Shown here piece after piece: positions 41,980-52,579 of a DNA stretch of 64,000 bases. The notes beneath the pieces were generated by a model. The model worked only from the letters and a program-made list of their open reading frames with translations, had not been told where the DNA came from and made no database searches. Position 1 is the stretch's first letter; the number at the start of each line of letters is the position of its first letter. Made by a program: the position numbers and the translations under genes. This DNA is from Pempheris klunzingeri. Taxonomy: Eukaryota > Chordata > Actinopteri > Acropomatiformes > Pempheridae. Location of the stretch: NCBI RefSeq assembly GCF_042242105.1, contig NC_092030.1, forward strand, positions 2,698,501-2,762,500, written 5' to 3'.

Positions 41980-44900
41980 ATGGCGACGCCTCGTCGCTCC
42001 TCTCAGCAGCAGCAGCAGCAGCAGCAGCCCAGCTCCCTGCTGTCCTCCCCGCCCCGCGGATCCTCTCTCCCCGTCACTCCGCCCGGATCTCCGCCCGCAC
42101 CCACCGACGATGCCGCCCCGCTTCACCGCGGAGCCGCAGCAGAGAACGCGGCTGACGGCTGTGAGGTAGCCCCTGCCTCTCCCCCCGCCGCCTCCCCGGC
42201 TCTGGCCCTCACCGTCAGCGGCAGCAGCAGCAGCAGCGGCGGCGGCGGCAGCGGCTCCAGCAGCAGCGTTAGCTCCCCGACCACCACCGAGGGGAGCGGG
42301 ACCAGCCCCGGATCCACGCCCGACTCAGGCAGCGGTAACGCGGGCAGCAGCAGCAGCAGCAGCGGCAGTAGCGGAGGTGGAGGTGGAGGAGGAGGAGGAG
42401 GAGGAGGTGGTGGAGGTGGTGGAGGTGCAAACGGAGCTTTCAGGGAGGTGTTTGAAGCCTGTCGAAACGGTGATGTTTCCAGGGTGAAGAAACTGGTAGA
42501 TGCGGTGAATGTGAACGCCAAAGACATGGCTGGACGGAAATCGACACCTCTGCATTTCGCTGCAGGTAACAACAAACACCATCCTTCAAACAAACCAAAG
42601 TCAGTCAGTCAGTCAGTCAGTCAGTCAGTCAGTCAGTCAGATCAGCTGGGAGGCTGCAGACAGCAGGTGGGACTGAGCAGACAGGAGCTCACACACATTG
42701 GTTGTAGCAGCAGCAGTTTTCAGGGTGATATTTGCATGAATTATCAGCAGAAATGCACCAGAGACCCTCTAAAGGACCATTTACCTGTGGTCAGAGTCTT
42801 TGTATGCAAATACCTGTTAATTAACCAATAATTCTCTTATTAAAACAGAGGATAACACCACTGAGAGGCCCAGGACAGATCTGAGATCATTAGAAGAAGC
42901 ACAGCAGAAGTCCAGCATGATGTTCACTCAGTGTGTATGACTAACTGTTGTAGTGAGCTGTGGGTTTTTTATTATTATTTTTCAGAATATTCAGTTTGCA
43001 GTAGCAGATGGAAGGATGATTTGCAATTTCATTTGTTGAGAGTTTAGAAATGATCTTAAAATTATGAATAGAAACATAAATAAAAAATAATAGCTTCAAA
43101 TCAGAGAACAGCTGGTATTTCAGTGTGTGTGGGAGTCAAACATTGCAGCCAAGTAATCATTTCTCGTTTTATGGGTTAAGAGATGGAGGCAAGGCCAACA
43201 GACAGACAGTACAGCACTGACAAGACCCTGTACTCTCAAATCTATCAGTGGGCTTTTATCAACTAAATACTTCAGTCTGTGATATTCTTTTTAAAATAAG
43301 CTACTTATTCAGTGAGCTCTACATTTGTGTCGACACACTGGATGTGTTTATACTTCAGTCTGCAGCAGGTGAACGTTGTCATCAAGAGTTTTTGTTGGCT
43401 GCTGAAATTTACTAAAGTTGCTTGAAAAGGTTGGCAAACACGCCTGCAGCAAAGAGTGGCTTAAACTCAGACTTATCTGTGAATGCAACAATAAATGTCA
43501 CATCAAAACGTTGCCTTTGGCCACAAGCAAGAGATAAAGAAGACTCAATCATTTCAACAGTAGATACGATTTCATTATTTCATCGTAATCTTCACCGTGC
43601 TTGTTCATGAATCAAAGAAGTTATAAGAAGTGCTCCTCTTCACTTCGGCTCTTCTGTTCCAGACATGGCTGTTTTTAATTCCTTCAGCATTGCAGACAAA
43701 AAAAGAAAACATGCACAGCTGTTTTACATCTCAGGCCTTCCTAATCCTCTGCGGCAAGCCCGAAGATGATTTCAAGTTGTGTTTTGATGACTGACTGTTG
43801 CTCTTTACTCAGGACTCCACAAGCTCTGGACGCCTCTCGGAGATCTCAGTTAAACCTGCTCTAAAAGTTCTGCGCTGGAGTTTCTACTGGACCTCACAGC
43901 TCTCTTGTCCTAACACCAAATCCCCGTCCTTGCTCTTTTCTGAATTTCTCCGCTCTCTCCACTTTCAAATCTCTCTGACCGCTCAGGTTTTGGTCGGAAG
44001 GATGTGGTGGACCACCTGCTTCAGACAGGCGCTAATGTGCACGCCCGGGATGACGGCGGTCTGATCCCGCTTCACAACGCCTGCTCGTTTGGTCACTCTG
44101 AGGTGAGACACGGCACAGAAACATTTTGGTGTATAGTATGTTAATGTTGATGTGTTGGGCTGGTTTCATTTGATATATAATAACTTACTTTACATATAAT
44201 ATAATGTATATGTATACATAATCTTCAACAGTATATATATTTGTTATAAAATTAGTCTAACCTGAAACATCAGAAATATGAATCCAAACATCATTTATAA
44301 TAGTAAAACATTGACAGGGACCATTTCACTGCAGAATATATACTAGTACATATACTAATATATATATATAGAGTTATTTTCACTTAGGTTTTAAATGCAT
44401 TTACTTGCAGTGGAGTAGTTTCACAGTGTGGTATAAATACTTAGTAAAGTTTCTGAATACTTCTTCCACTGCTGGTAATTCAGAAAGCATTTTATACCTC
44501 ACTTGTGTTTGGAACTTGCTTACACAATAACTGTGCTTGTGCAGTTGCATGATACGCTTTGCAAGCTCACTGAAGACACACAAATCCATGCAAGTGCAGC
44601 AGACGTAGTGTAAGTACCTATTTAGGTGACAAAGAGGTGAAAAATGTGTGCTTGTGCTCCAACTTCCTGCTTGGAACAAAACAGCCCTCCCAAACAGTTA
44701 AAACTGTAGCAGAGTTTAACTGATTGCTGCACATGAAAAGGTTGGGGAGGCAGTTTTAGAATAAGATTTGGTGTGGTGGTAAAATCCAGAGTGGATGTAG
44801 GAGTAAATTCATAGCAGTGTTGTTTTCAGAGCAAAAGATTATTCTGTCCAAATATGCAAATGAGCTCTGTTTGCCTGTAAACTCTAAAGGCACAGCCGGC

Positions 44901-47900
44901 CCTAAAGATCACACTGAGGAGACCAGAACTTTCACTGTCATTGCTCCTTTGATATTCTCCTCATGCTTATACATGAGCATGTTTTGGAATATCTGTGACA
45001 GATGTGCCAATGCTTTTTGTCCCCCTGGCCGTTAACCGCAGTGATCAATCTAATGTTTACAGTTTTAAATGTTTTCTCTTTGCAACCTTGTCAGAGAGGC
45101 GCTGTGCTAATGGAACTGTGTGATCACAGTGATGATTAGCATTGTGATGAGAGTAAACTGTGTAGAAACTGAAACCAATCATCCAGCGACTACACAGCTG
45201 AACCCCACAAAGTGCTCGCTGGCCTTGCTTTGATGTCTTCTCGGTATTAACGTGATTTTCACACTCAAACCAAAAGTGTACTGGTGTAGTAGTGTGGCCG
45301 TGAATTTGAATGTGTCTCTAAGGTTTAGTTGCTCCAACAGTGGAAACGTGGACATATTCTGTATGCTGTTTTCAGGTGGTGTCCCTGTTGCTGTGTCAGG
45401 GTGCCGACCCGAATGCTCGAGACAACTGGAACTACACGCCGCTCCATGAAGCTGCCATCAAGGGCAAGATAGATGTCTGTATAGGTAAGAGCACAAAAAC
45501 ACGAGCTACGAATAACATGAGCATGCACATTATGTAGTAACTCACTCAGCATCTGTGCACCCAGCAAGTTGTCATGAGAAAACACTGGTTGTCAGAACGG
45601 TTCCTGGAGTTGCATCATGACTTTCGTTACAATAAAAGTCAGTGCGTCTCCTATGACATTACGAAATATGTTTACTGTGGCAAATTTTTAGATATTAAAT
45701 TCTCTGTTGGTTTTGAAGTCTAGTGTTTGCGTTTTATATAATATCTCCTCCGCAAACCCCCCCAAAGTCACAACCTGGAGTTCTGTATAATCACACAGTA
45801 ATTTTAGAAACTGTAATAAACCGCCCACAGACTGAACACTATTATTTTCCATTAAGTATAAAGCAGCAAATAACCTGTAAATTGCAATTATTGTGTTAGT
45901 GCTGAGTCTTAAACCCACACAGGGGATGAAAGAGCATTGATTTCTTTGTCGTACAATATATGAGCTCCCACCATTTTAAAAGTGAAACAGCACCGGCTCA
46001 CTTCAGAGAGGACACTGGCGGCAGCAGCTGATCTTTTAAAGGTGAATTAAAAAATAGAGTGGCTGTATTACTGATCCCTGAGGAAAATCTGAAGTCGACA
46101 AGATATGCCCCAGCATGAAAAGCACCTGAGCAGTAAGTTGTAGCATAATCTTTACGATCTTAATGGAAAGCATCGCTCAGTGTTGAGTAGCAATAACAAA
46201 TGTCGGCGTCAGCCTGCTGCCAGCGTCAGTCTGGAGTGCGGAGTGCAACAAGGAGGAAAAGTTGCTCCAGACATTTTCATTTCTCCAAAAGCTGCTGCAG
46301 AATGTCTGCGTGCCAAATAACTGCATAGCAGCAGAGGGCTTTGTGGAGCTGTGATGATGAGACGTCACCCTGTTGTCAGGCCCGAGACCAGTTATTGATT
46401 TAACAATAATCATGAATGACGCTGCAATAGAGGTAAAATAGCTTATCTTTGTTGTCTAAGACAGACAGTCTGGAAACAAACAAGCTTCACTGTAAACTCA
46501 GACAGCAGAATACAAAGAAAGGGCCTAATTCAGTATATATGACGGCTCTCTGTGTTACTGTGACCAGCTCCAAAATCCACAAGATGCCTCTTTTCACAGG
46601 AGCAAAACACCTGTCTGACCTGCCTTAAGTGAAATTAAACCGGACTTTAACTATGTTCTCAGAAACAAACAGCGCTTTTAGTTTTATGATCAGTTCAGTT
46701 GGTTGGAGGCTAATTCACTGAGCTGTTTCAGGGTCTTGGGCAGGTTGCAGTGTAACATCATCTACAGTGTAATTTAGTTCATCTCGGACGACCTCCAAGC
46801 TCTCCTCCTCCAAGTCAGTAATCGCTTTGCTCCCGCAAGATGGGTTTTAATGGCACTTCTCTAATGACACGTCGCTTGCAGCTGTATGAATACTTTCTAA
46901 TTGTTATGGATCATCATAACTCAACTGCCGATACCGCTGAATTAGTCGTGTTTTCGTCTGTTGATTTCCGACAGCGGGACGTGTAGCTCTGTGGTGTTGA
47001 GCTCGATTTCATGAATAAAGCTTGCTCAAAAATGTAGAGCAGGCAGCGGAGCAAAATGTATGATGTGTGAGGGAACTGCTGTCTAATTGGCCAGAATTTC
47101 CATTTGGGAAAACTCCCAGAAGTAAACAAAGGGTAAAGTAAAGCAGACTCCTGTTCTGTTCCAGAAATAGATCACTGCGTCACTTTTCAATCTCAAAATG
47201 GGGGAATGACTACGCAGGCTGATCTGTGCCCTGGTCATTGTCTTTTACACCGCTTGTATTTATCAGTGTAGGCAAACAGTTCGACAGTGAGGGCAACAGT
47301 GGCTGGAAATGAATGCGCTGATGCACTGGAGTCACCTAAAGCTCACATCAGGACTGAATGGAGAACGCAGAGCACATCTGAGAGACCACCTCCTTAATCA
47401 GCTTCCCATCCACTTGCCTCTTGTGGTTTTTACCTGAGTGCCATTGCTGTGTTGCCACCTGCCCAAATGAAGCGCACCAAGGAGGTAAAAGCTCCGGGGT
47501 TTGATTCAGCTGAACTAAACAAAGCATCAGCACATTATTTTCCAGTTACAGCCGGGCCTAATATTCAGATTGTTTTGTTTAAATCCCCTAAAATGCAAAT
47601 GACGTAGTAATGACCGGGGCCAAGATCAGCCCACGTAGTTATCCCTTCATTGTGAAATTGGAAAGTAGCGCGCTAATCCGTTTCTGGAGCCGAACAGGAG
47701 CCTGCTCTTACTCTTTGGTAACTTCCAGGAGTTTTCCTGCATGGTCATACTGAGCAGTTTTCTTGTGCATCACAAATGTTGGTCTGCTTGTAAATGCTGA
47801 TGTCTGAAGACAAAGAAACACAAGGAAATATGTAGCATTATAACAAATTGGTCCCTGATTCAGATTGAAGGTCCTGGTCTTGGAAAACCACTCAGAAAAC

Positions 47901-50569
47901 CTCACAGAATAAAAGCAAGATGGATTTAAGATTAGAATGCTAAAGTGTCTGCATGAGGCCCGTCGTCGTTGAGGTACAACGATCAGGCTGTGGAGGCAGC
48001 GGGTCATGCGGAGGACGTTGTTGTCGCTGCCACCACTTTATCCAAACACTCCACTAACTGTTCTGAGGCCACACTGGGTTTGGTTGCTCTCTACAACAAT
48101 GTTATGATGACATTTGGGGGCTTGTGTCACTGAAGGGCACAGACAACAGAGGCCGAGTGAGTGCCATCACGTTGGAGCGCTTCCACCTTCTGAAAACACC
48201 GACTGACACATTGTTGAGAGGATGATGAAGACATTATTCGCTATCGGTTCAAAAGGCAAACGTTTTTAGGTCACATTACCAATTTGTAAGATAATTTGGA
48301 AAGCTGGCACCTTCACTGCTCCCACTCTCAAGTAACGCATTTCACTCCCCTCTGGCACAAAGGATCATTATTCTCAAGTCCTGGATGTGAGTGTCCTTGA
48401 CTGCAGCAAGCGGGTGAGGTTTTTCTGCATTACCATACGAGAGTAAGAAAACTGCCAAAACATAAAAAAGTCAAAATATCCCCCTTGATATATTGTATAT
48501 CCCAGTTGTGTGTGTCTCAGAGTTGATCTTCACATAGTACTGAAATAATCTGAAACCAACAGACGTAGGAAAAGTGTGAAAATGTCTCTTATGCTGTGGA
48601 AAGTGGCAATAATGTTGAGTAGATATGCTGTATTCTAAAAAACACTGTTTATGAGTAATATCTCAGTGTTGTGATTCCAGTTTTATAAACCTGTTTTGAT
48701 CTAGGCCTTCACAAATCAAAGGTAATTTAGATTTTTATTCCATCATGGAGCAACATAATCATCTGCTTTGAACGCTGACACTCAACTACTCGGCGCGTAT
48801 GGGTGTTCATATCTAGTCCATAAAAGCTTTTAAACAACTGCCTGACGAGAGCGCAGCCTGAGCATTTTTAGCGAGGTTAAACCACCAGACAGAGCTCCAC
48901 AATCCCCAAAATCATGTGTCCTTTTTGTCCTGATGGCGTTAAAGGTTAGATGGTTGCTTCGTCTGGTGTTTACCAAGAAGGAGATCTGGCTTTGTTGCAT
49001 TTTTGGTTCGGTTTGCCGTCATAATTGCACAGTTACAAGCAAACCAAGGCATGTAAACAACACATCACATGACCTCTAAAGGCCTGCTCATTGGACAGCG
49101 TTTTGGTAGCTGGACGTCCTGCCAGGTTAGAGATTTGGCAGCAGAATGCGAGTCAAATCAACTCTGAATCGACTGTAACTTCAGCTCAGCACGACGGACG
49201 CTGCGTCCTCTTCTCTGGTGTTTAGACAACTTGGAGAAGAAATTAATCTCTCATTACCAGACCTGCTTCTCTTCAAGCTCAAGGTCTGGAGAAAATCGCA
49301 TCAACAAACTTGGGATAAGAAGATCTTGAAAATCCTAAGGCAGACATACGATTGGCTCATAGTAAGAAAAAGCCCCCATAAATGGTAGTTCAGTACAAGC
49401 TTCAGCTGTGTCCTCACTTCTCCTGTGTGTGATTGTACCGGCCGTTGGTGGGATCATATAGTTTCTCTAGGTTTAGATGTCTGCGCATGGCAGTGTTTGA
49501 CTTTTTGACTTTTGTAAAGCACTTTGTAACTGCTGGATCTGACACGAGCTCTGTGAACAGATTTAATTAACAATCAAAAATTCAAGTGAGCTCGCTAAGA
49601 CACGTGGCGAGTTAGTGCCGCTTTCATCAGTTGGATTGTTTAGTTATTGATTAATCTCTCTCTGATTAAATATTTCACACGTTCCTCAGTGCTGCAGGTA
49701 ACGTCTTCAGATCGCTCCTTGCTCCTGAACCCAAAGATAGTGCAGATTTGCAGCCATGTCAGACAGAGGAAAGCGATGCAGTCCTCACATGACAGAGGAT
49801 GTTATTTTATTTTTATTTTTCAAATAACAAAACCGAATAGTCTCAGCACTACATTAGACACCCTGTCAGTTTCAGGCGTGTTGCTGAGAAATTGTTATAA
49901 ATTTGCAGCGCTGCTTTCTCAGTTTTCCTGTTCATTCTTTACTAACGGTGACAGCGTGGGATAAGGACCGCCTTATCTTTATTATGAATGGTGGAGGTTT
50001 GACTTTTGTCCAAATAAGTGCCTCTTGCTTTTTCCCTAAAAAATTGGGATCTATAAATAAAATTGCACCGAATGCTGTTTGACTGCTGTTGTCCGCTGCT
50101 TTTCTTCATCAGCAGCACTTTGTCACCATGATGGGGACAGTTTTAATCCTGATTTGTTTTCCAAATTCCCTTTCCCCCCATTTTTGCACCACAGCTCGGA
50201 TGGGACAAGCTGAGAAAATGTGGACAGAGTTTCTTTACTGACTCACTCTTTGGACATGGGCATTGCAGATAGTCATAAGATAATCATTGCAAATCTGACA
50301 TTGTCCCGAAGACTAATCCCGTCCACAGAAGGGATTTAGGTTGTCCAGAGAGGGCTTTTACAGTTATTACAGACGAGCCATGCCCATTAGTGACAACACT
50401 GAAAAAAGCAAAGGTAGAAGTCGACAACTGCAAATGAATCAGAGACGAACACACAGACCGGATAGTGAGAACCATTCTAGCCTGTGTGGGTGTGTGTTGC
50501 GGCATGGCTGTGCATCAGACTGTCTCTCTCTGGGCATATCTTTATTCTCTAGCTGTTAAGTATCAGTAT

Positions 50570-50618
<49 letters not shown>

Positions 50619-52023
50619 ATTGGTGCAGAGCTAAATCATATTTCGGTTGAGGGGTGAGTGGGTGACTAAAGTCTGCGTCAGTGCCAGGGTAGAGACACAC
50701 AAACACACACATGTGCACACATGCACATTGGTACACACAGTGTGCACATCCAAGCCTGGTTATCTCTCCTTTTGCCCTCCTCTCTGCTGGGGTTGAGCAG
50801 GGTGTTTTGAAGTGTACACAAGTCAAAGGGCATGTGCACCGGGAACAGCTCAGCAAGCACAATACTGGGGAGCGAGATAGAGAGGAAGGCAGTGAGAGTA
50901 TTGACATTAGCCCCCTCAAAAGAGCTCATTTACAAAAAACTGAGCACAGGCAGAGTTTGTTATTCAGCTCATACCTGTTCAGTAGTCGCATGACTCTCTT
51001 CTCTTCTCTTCTCTTCTCTTCTCTTCTCTTCTCTTCTCTTCTCTCCTCTCCTCTCCTCTCATCTTTTCTGTTTTTACAACTCCCTGCTCTCTCTCTCTCA
51101 CTCTCTGTCACACAAACACCCTCGTTTTGTTTTGCTCTCCTTCCCCCTCTTTCTGTCCTCTACCTCTCCCATCCTCTCCGACTCTCAGCTACCCCCTCCC
51201 CTCCCACCCCATCTTTCCCCCTCCTCTCCTCTCCTCTCCTCTCCTCCCCTCTCCTCTCTCATCTTGCTCTCCGCTGCATCGCTCAGTCAGTCGGAGAGGC
51301 GAGAGTCTCTCCACTCGCACTGCCTGCCCGCCTCGTCGCTGCTGCTGCTGCTGCTGCTGCTGCTACCACGATTAGCTGTAGCCACTCGTCTCTCCCTTCC
51401 TCACTCATTTTAATTTATTCTCTCAGCTGAACCATAGCTCCCTCCAACATGGAAGTGTGATGTGTTTTGCAGTTGGTCACGTAGCTGCTTTGTGAGGTCT
51501 GCTGTTTCTCTGCTGGTGTAGCGTAGCTTTTGCTGCTCTTGTTGTGGCATGTCTGTTTACATCAGCAGCATGGCTCGCAGGGCAGGGGCAGCCAGGGGCA
51601 GTCGAGGGAGCAGCGCTAGCAACAGAGGAGGAGCAGCTGGAGGAGGAGGAGAGAAATGTGAACCAGGACGTGCACAAGGGCTGCCAGGAGAGCCAGGAGA
51701 CACCACCAGAGGAGGAGGAACAGGAGGGATAGCAGAGGAGCATCTGGGGGAAAAAGGAGGTCCAGGAAGAGCAGTTTATGGAGCAGGATGTGGTTCAGCA
51801 GCAGGAGGAGGAGCTGGGGCAGGAGGAGGAGGAGGAGGAGGAGGACTAGGAGGAGGTGTGTGTCGAGGAGTTTGCATGTCAGTCCAGGAGCTCAGCTACT
51901 GTCTGTGTCTGCCCTGTTGTTGTACAGTGTTACTGCAGCATGGAGCTGACCCCAACATCCGCAACACCGACGGCAAATCCGCCCTGGACCTGGCTGAACC
52001 CTCCGCCAAGGCCGTGCTCACAG
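41980..52023 (+). CDS. tnks: Tankyrase-1, first four exons (gene continues beyond the window)
   Basis: Poly(ADP-ribose) polymerase acting on telomeric TRF1, axin and other partners. Its ankyrin clusters recruit substrates. Exons 41980-42565, 43987-44102, 45376-45484 and 51928-52023, in phases 1, 0, 1 and 1, give the first 302 residues. Start ATG in context AAAATGG opens MATPRR, a poly-Gln tract and a long Ser/Pro/Gly-rich region corresponding to the mammalian HPS domain, which separates TNKS from TNKS2. Ankyrin repeats begin near residue 149 ([29 protein letters not shown]) and continue through [32 protein letters not shown] and [19 protein letters not shown]. The remaining ankyrin, SAM and PARP exons were not found in the last 12 kb and must lie to the right. 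Confidence 0.96.
42006..42425 (+). repeat. Trinucleotide runs coding poly-Gln, poly-Ser and poly-Gly in tnks exon 1
   Basis: (CAG)n near 42006-42029 codes eight or more glutamines. AGC runs near 42223-42235 and 42346-42365 code serine. GGN runs at about 42373-42425 code about 17-20 glycines. In-frame length variation is expected. The antisense strand gives a long Pro/Leu frame that is only a shadow. Confidence 0.9.
42566..43986 (+). other. tnks intron 1 with (AGTC)n microsatellite
   Basis: 1.4 kb. A ten-unit AGTC repeat at 42599-42640 begins 34 bases after the splice donor. No other feature was recognised. Confidence 0.7.
44103..45375 (+). other. tnks intron 2
   Basis: 1.3 kb, AT-rich near 44170-44390 with short TA runs. 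No exon or recognised repeat. Confidence 0.6.
50572..50617. repeat. (GT)n microsatellite
   Basis: About 23 uninterrupted GT units inside tnks intron 3. Confidence 0.97.
50994..51264. repeat. Polypyrimidine (CTCTT)n/(CTCCT)n tract
   Basis: Nine or more TCTTC units (50996-51043), then CTCCT units, a mixed C/T stretch and a second CTCCT run (51221-51250). Almost no purines occur on the plus strand over long stretches. Such mirror-like tracts can form triplex DNA. Confidence 0.9.
51340..51363. repeat. (CTG)n trinucleotide run
   Basis: About eight CTG units in tnks intron 3, upstream of the candidate alternative start. Confidence 0.9.
51549..52023 (+). CDS. Candidate alternative N-terminal exon of tnks, Gly-rich, in frame with exon 4
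   Basis: An ATG at 51549, and a second in strong context at 51570 (AGCAGCATGG), open a frame with an upstream in-frame stop at 51519-51521. The frame stays open for 126 codons and continues, without splicing, into the ankyrin reading [10 protein letters not shown] of exon 4. The product is Gly/Glu/Arg-rich with collagen-like pieces ([10 protein letters not shown]) and GGA runs. An isoform from here would lack the low-complexity N-terminus and the first ankyrin repeats. GGA-type repeats rarely contain stops, so chance is a real alternative. A CTG run (51340-51363) and C/T-rich DNA lie just upstream. Confidence 0.3.
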
Positions 52024-52551
52024 GTCAGTGTCCTGTCTGTATTTCTGTGTCTCTACTCTGAATGGCTCGTATTGTGTTGCAGACTGCTTGTGTTTGTTTA
52101 TATCTTTGCTGTTCTTAGTTAGCATTCTCTGTTGTCTGGCTGCAGGCGCTATCACATTTTTTTTCCTGTCAATCTATCACCCTGTTATTTTGCAAGGCTG
52201 TTCCGCTCATGTACTCACTCCGCTTGTTATTCAGTCTTTGTGTCCAAGGCTGTACACACATCGGTCCCGACATCATTTTTGTTTTGCCTTCTGCCTCTAT
52301 CCAAGGGTCAGAATGTTTTCTTTGACTCCTCTTCTGGCTGAGGCCGCGCTCATTGATCAGCTACTCAATGAATTTGCTGTCTGTGTTGGATTTTGCTTTT
52401 CTTTCTTTCTTGTAATGTCAAAAACCCACAGCAGACCTTTATTGGCGATACCTTTTTTTTAACACAGAGTAAACCTGCAAATAATGACAAACTGAAATCC
52501 TAACGCAGTTTGAGACTGTAAGAACTACACATCTCCCATCCACTAGCTACT

Positions 52552-52579
52552 ATCATCATCATCATCATCATCATCATCA
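52552..52579. repeat. (ATC)n microsatellite
   Basis: Nine ATC units in tnks intron 4. Confidence 0.95.

Larger units (their letters stand above)
45485..51927 (+). other. tnks intron 3, long, with simple repeats and an in-frame open region at its end
   Basis: 6.4 kb. Nothing recognisable from 45485 to about 50550. Then follow a (GT)n microsatellite, a long polypyrimidine tract, a CTG run and a glycine-rich open frame that reaches exon 4. These are listed separately. Confidence 0.65.

Noticed and set aside
42123..42593. Long minus-strand open frame rich in Pro and Leu (156 codons)
   Set aside because: It is the antisense of the GGN and AGC runs of tnks exon 1. No family resemblance, and the sense strand is clearly coding.
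50711..51430. 239-codon plus-strand frame over the C/T tract
   Set aside because: Ser/Leu/Pro low complexity caused by the pyrimidine repeat. It has no domain and no splice logic.
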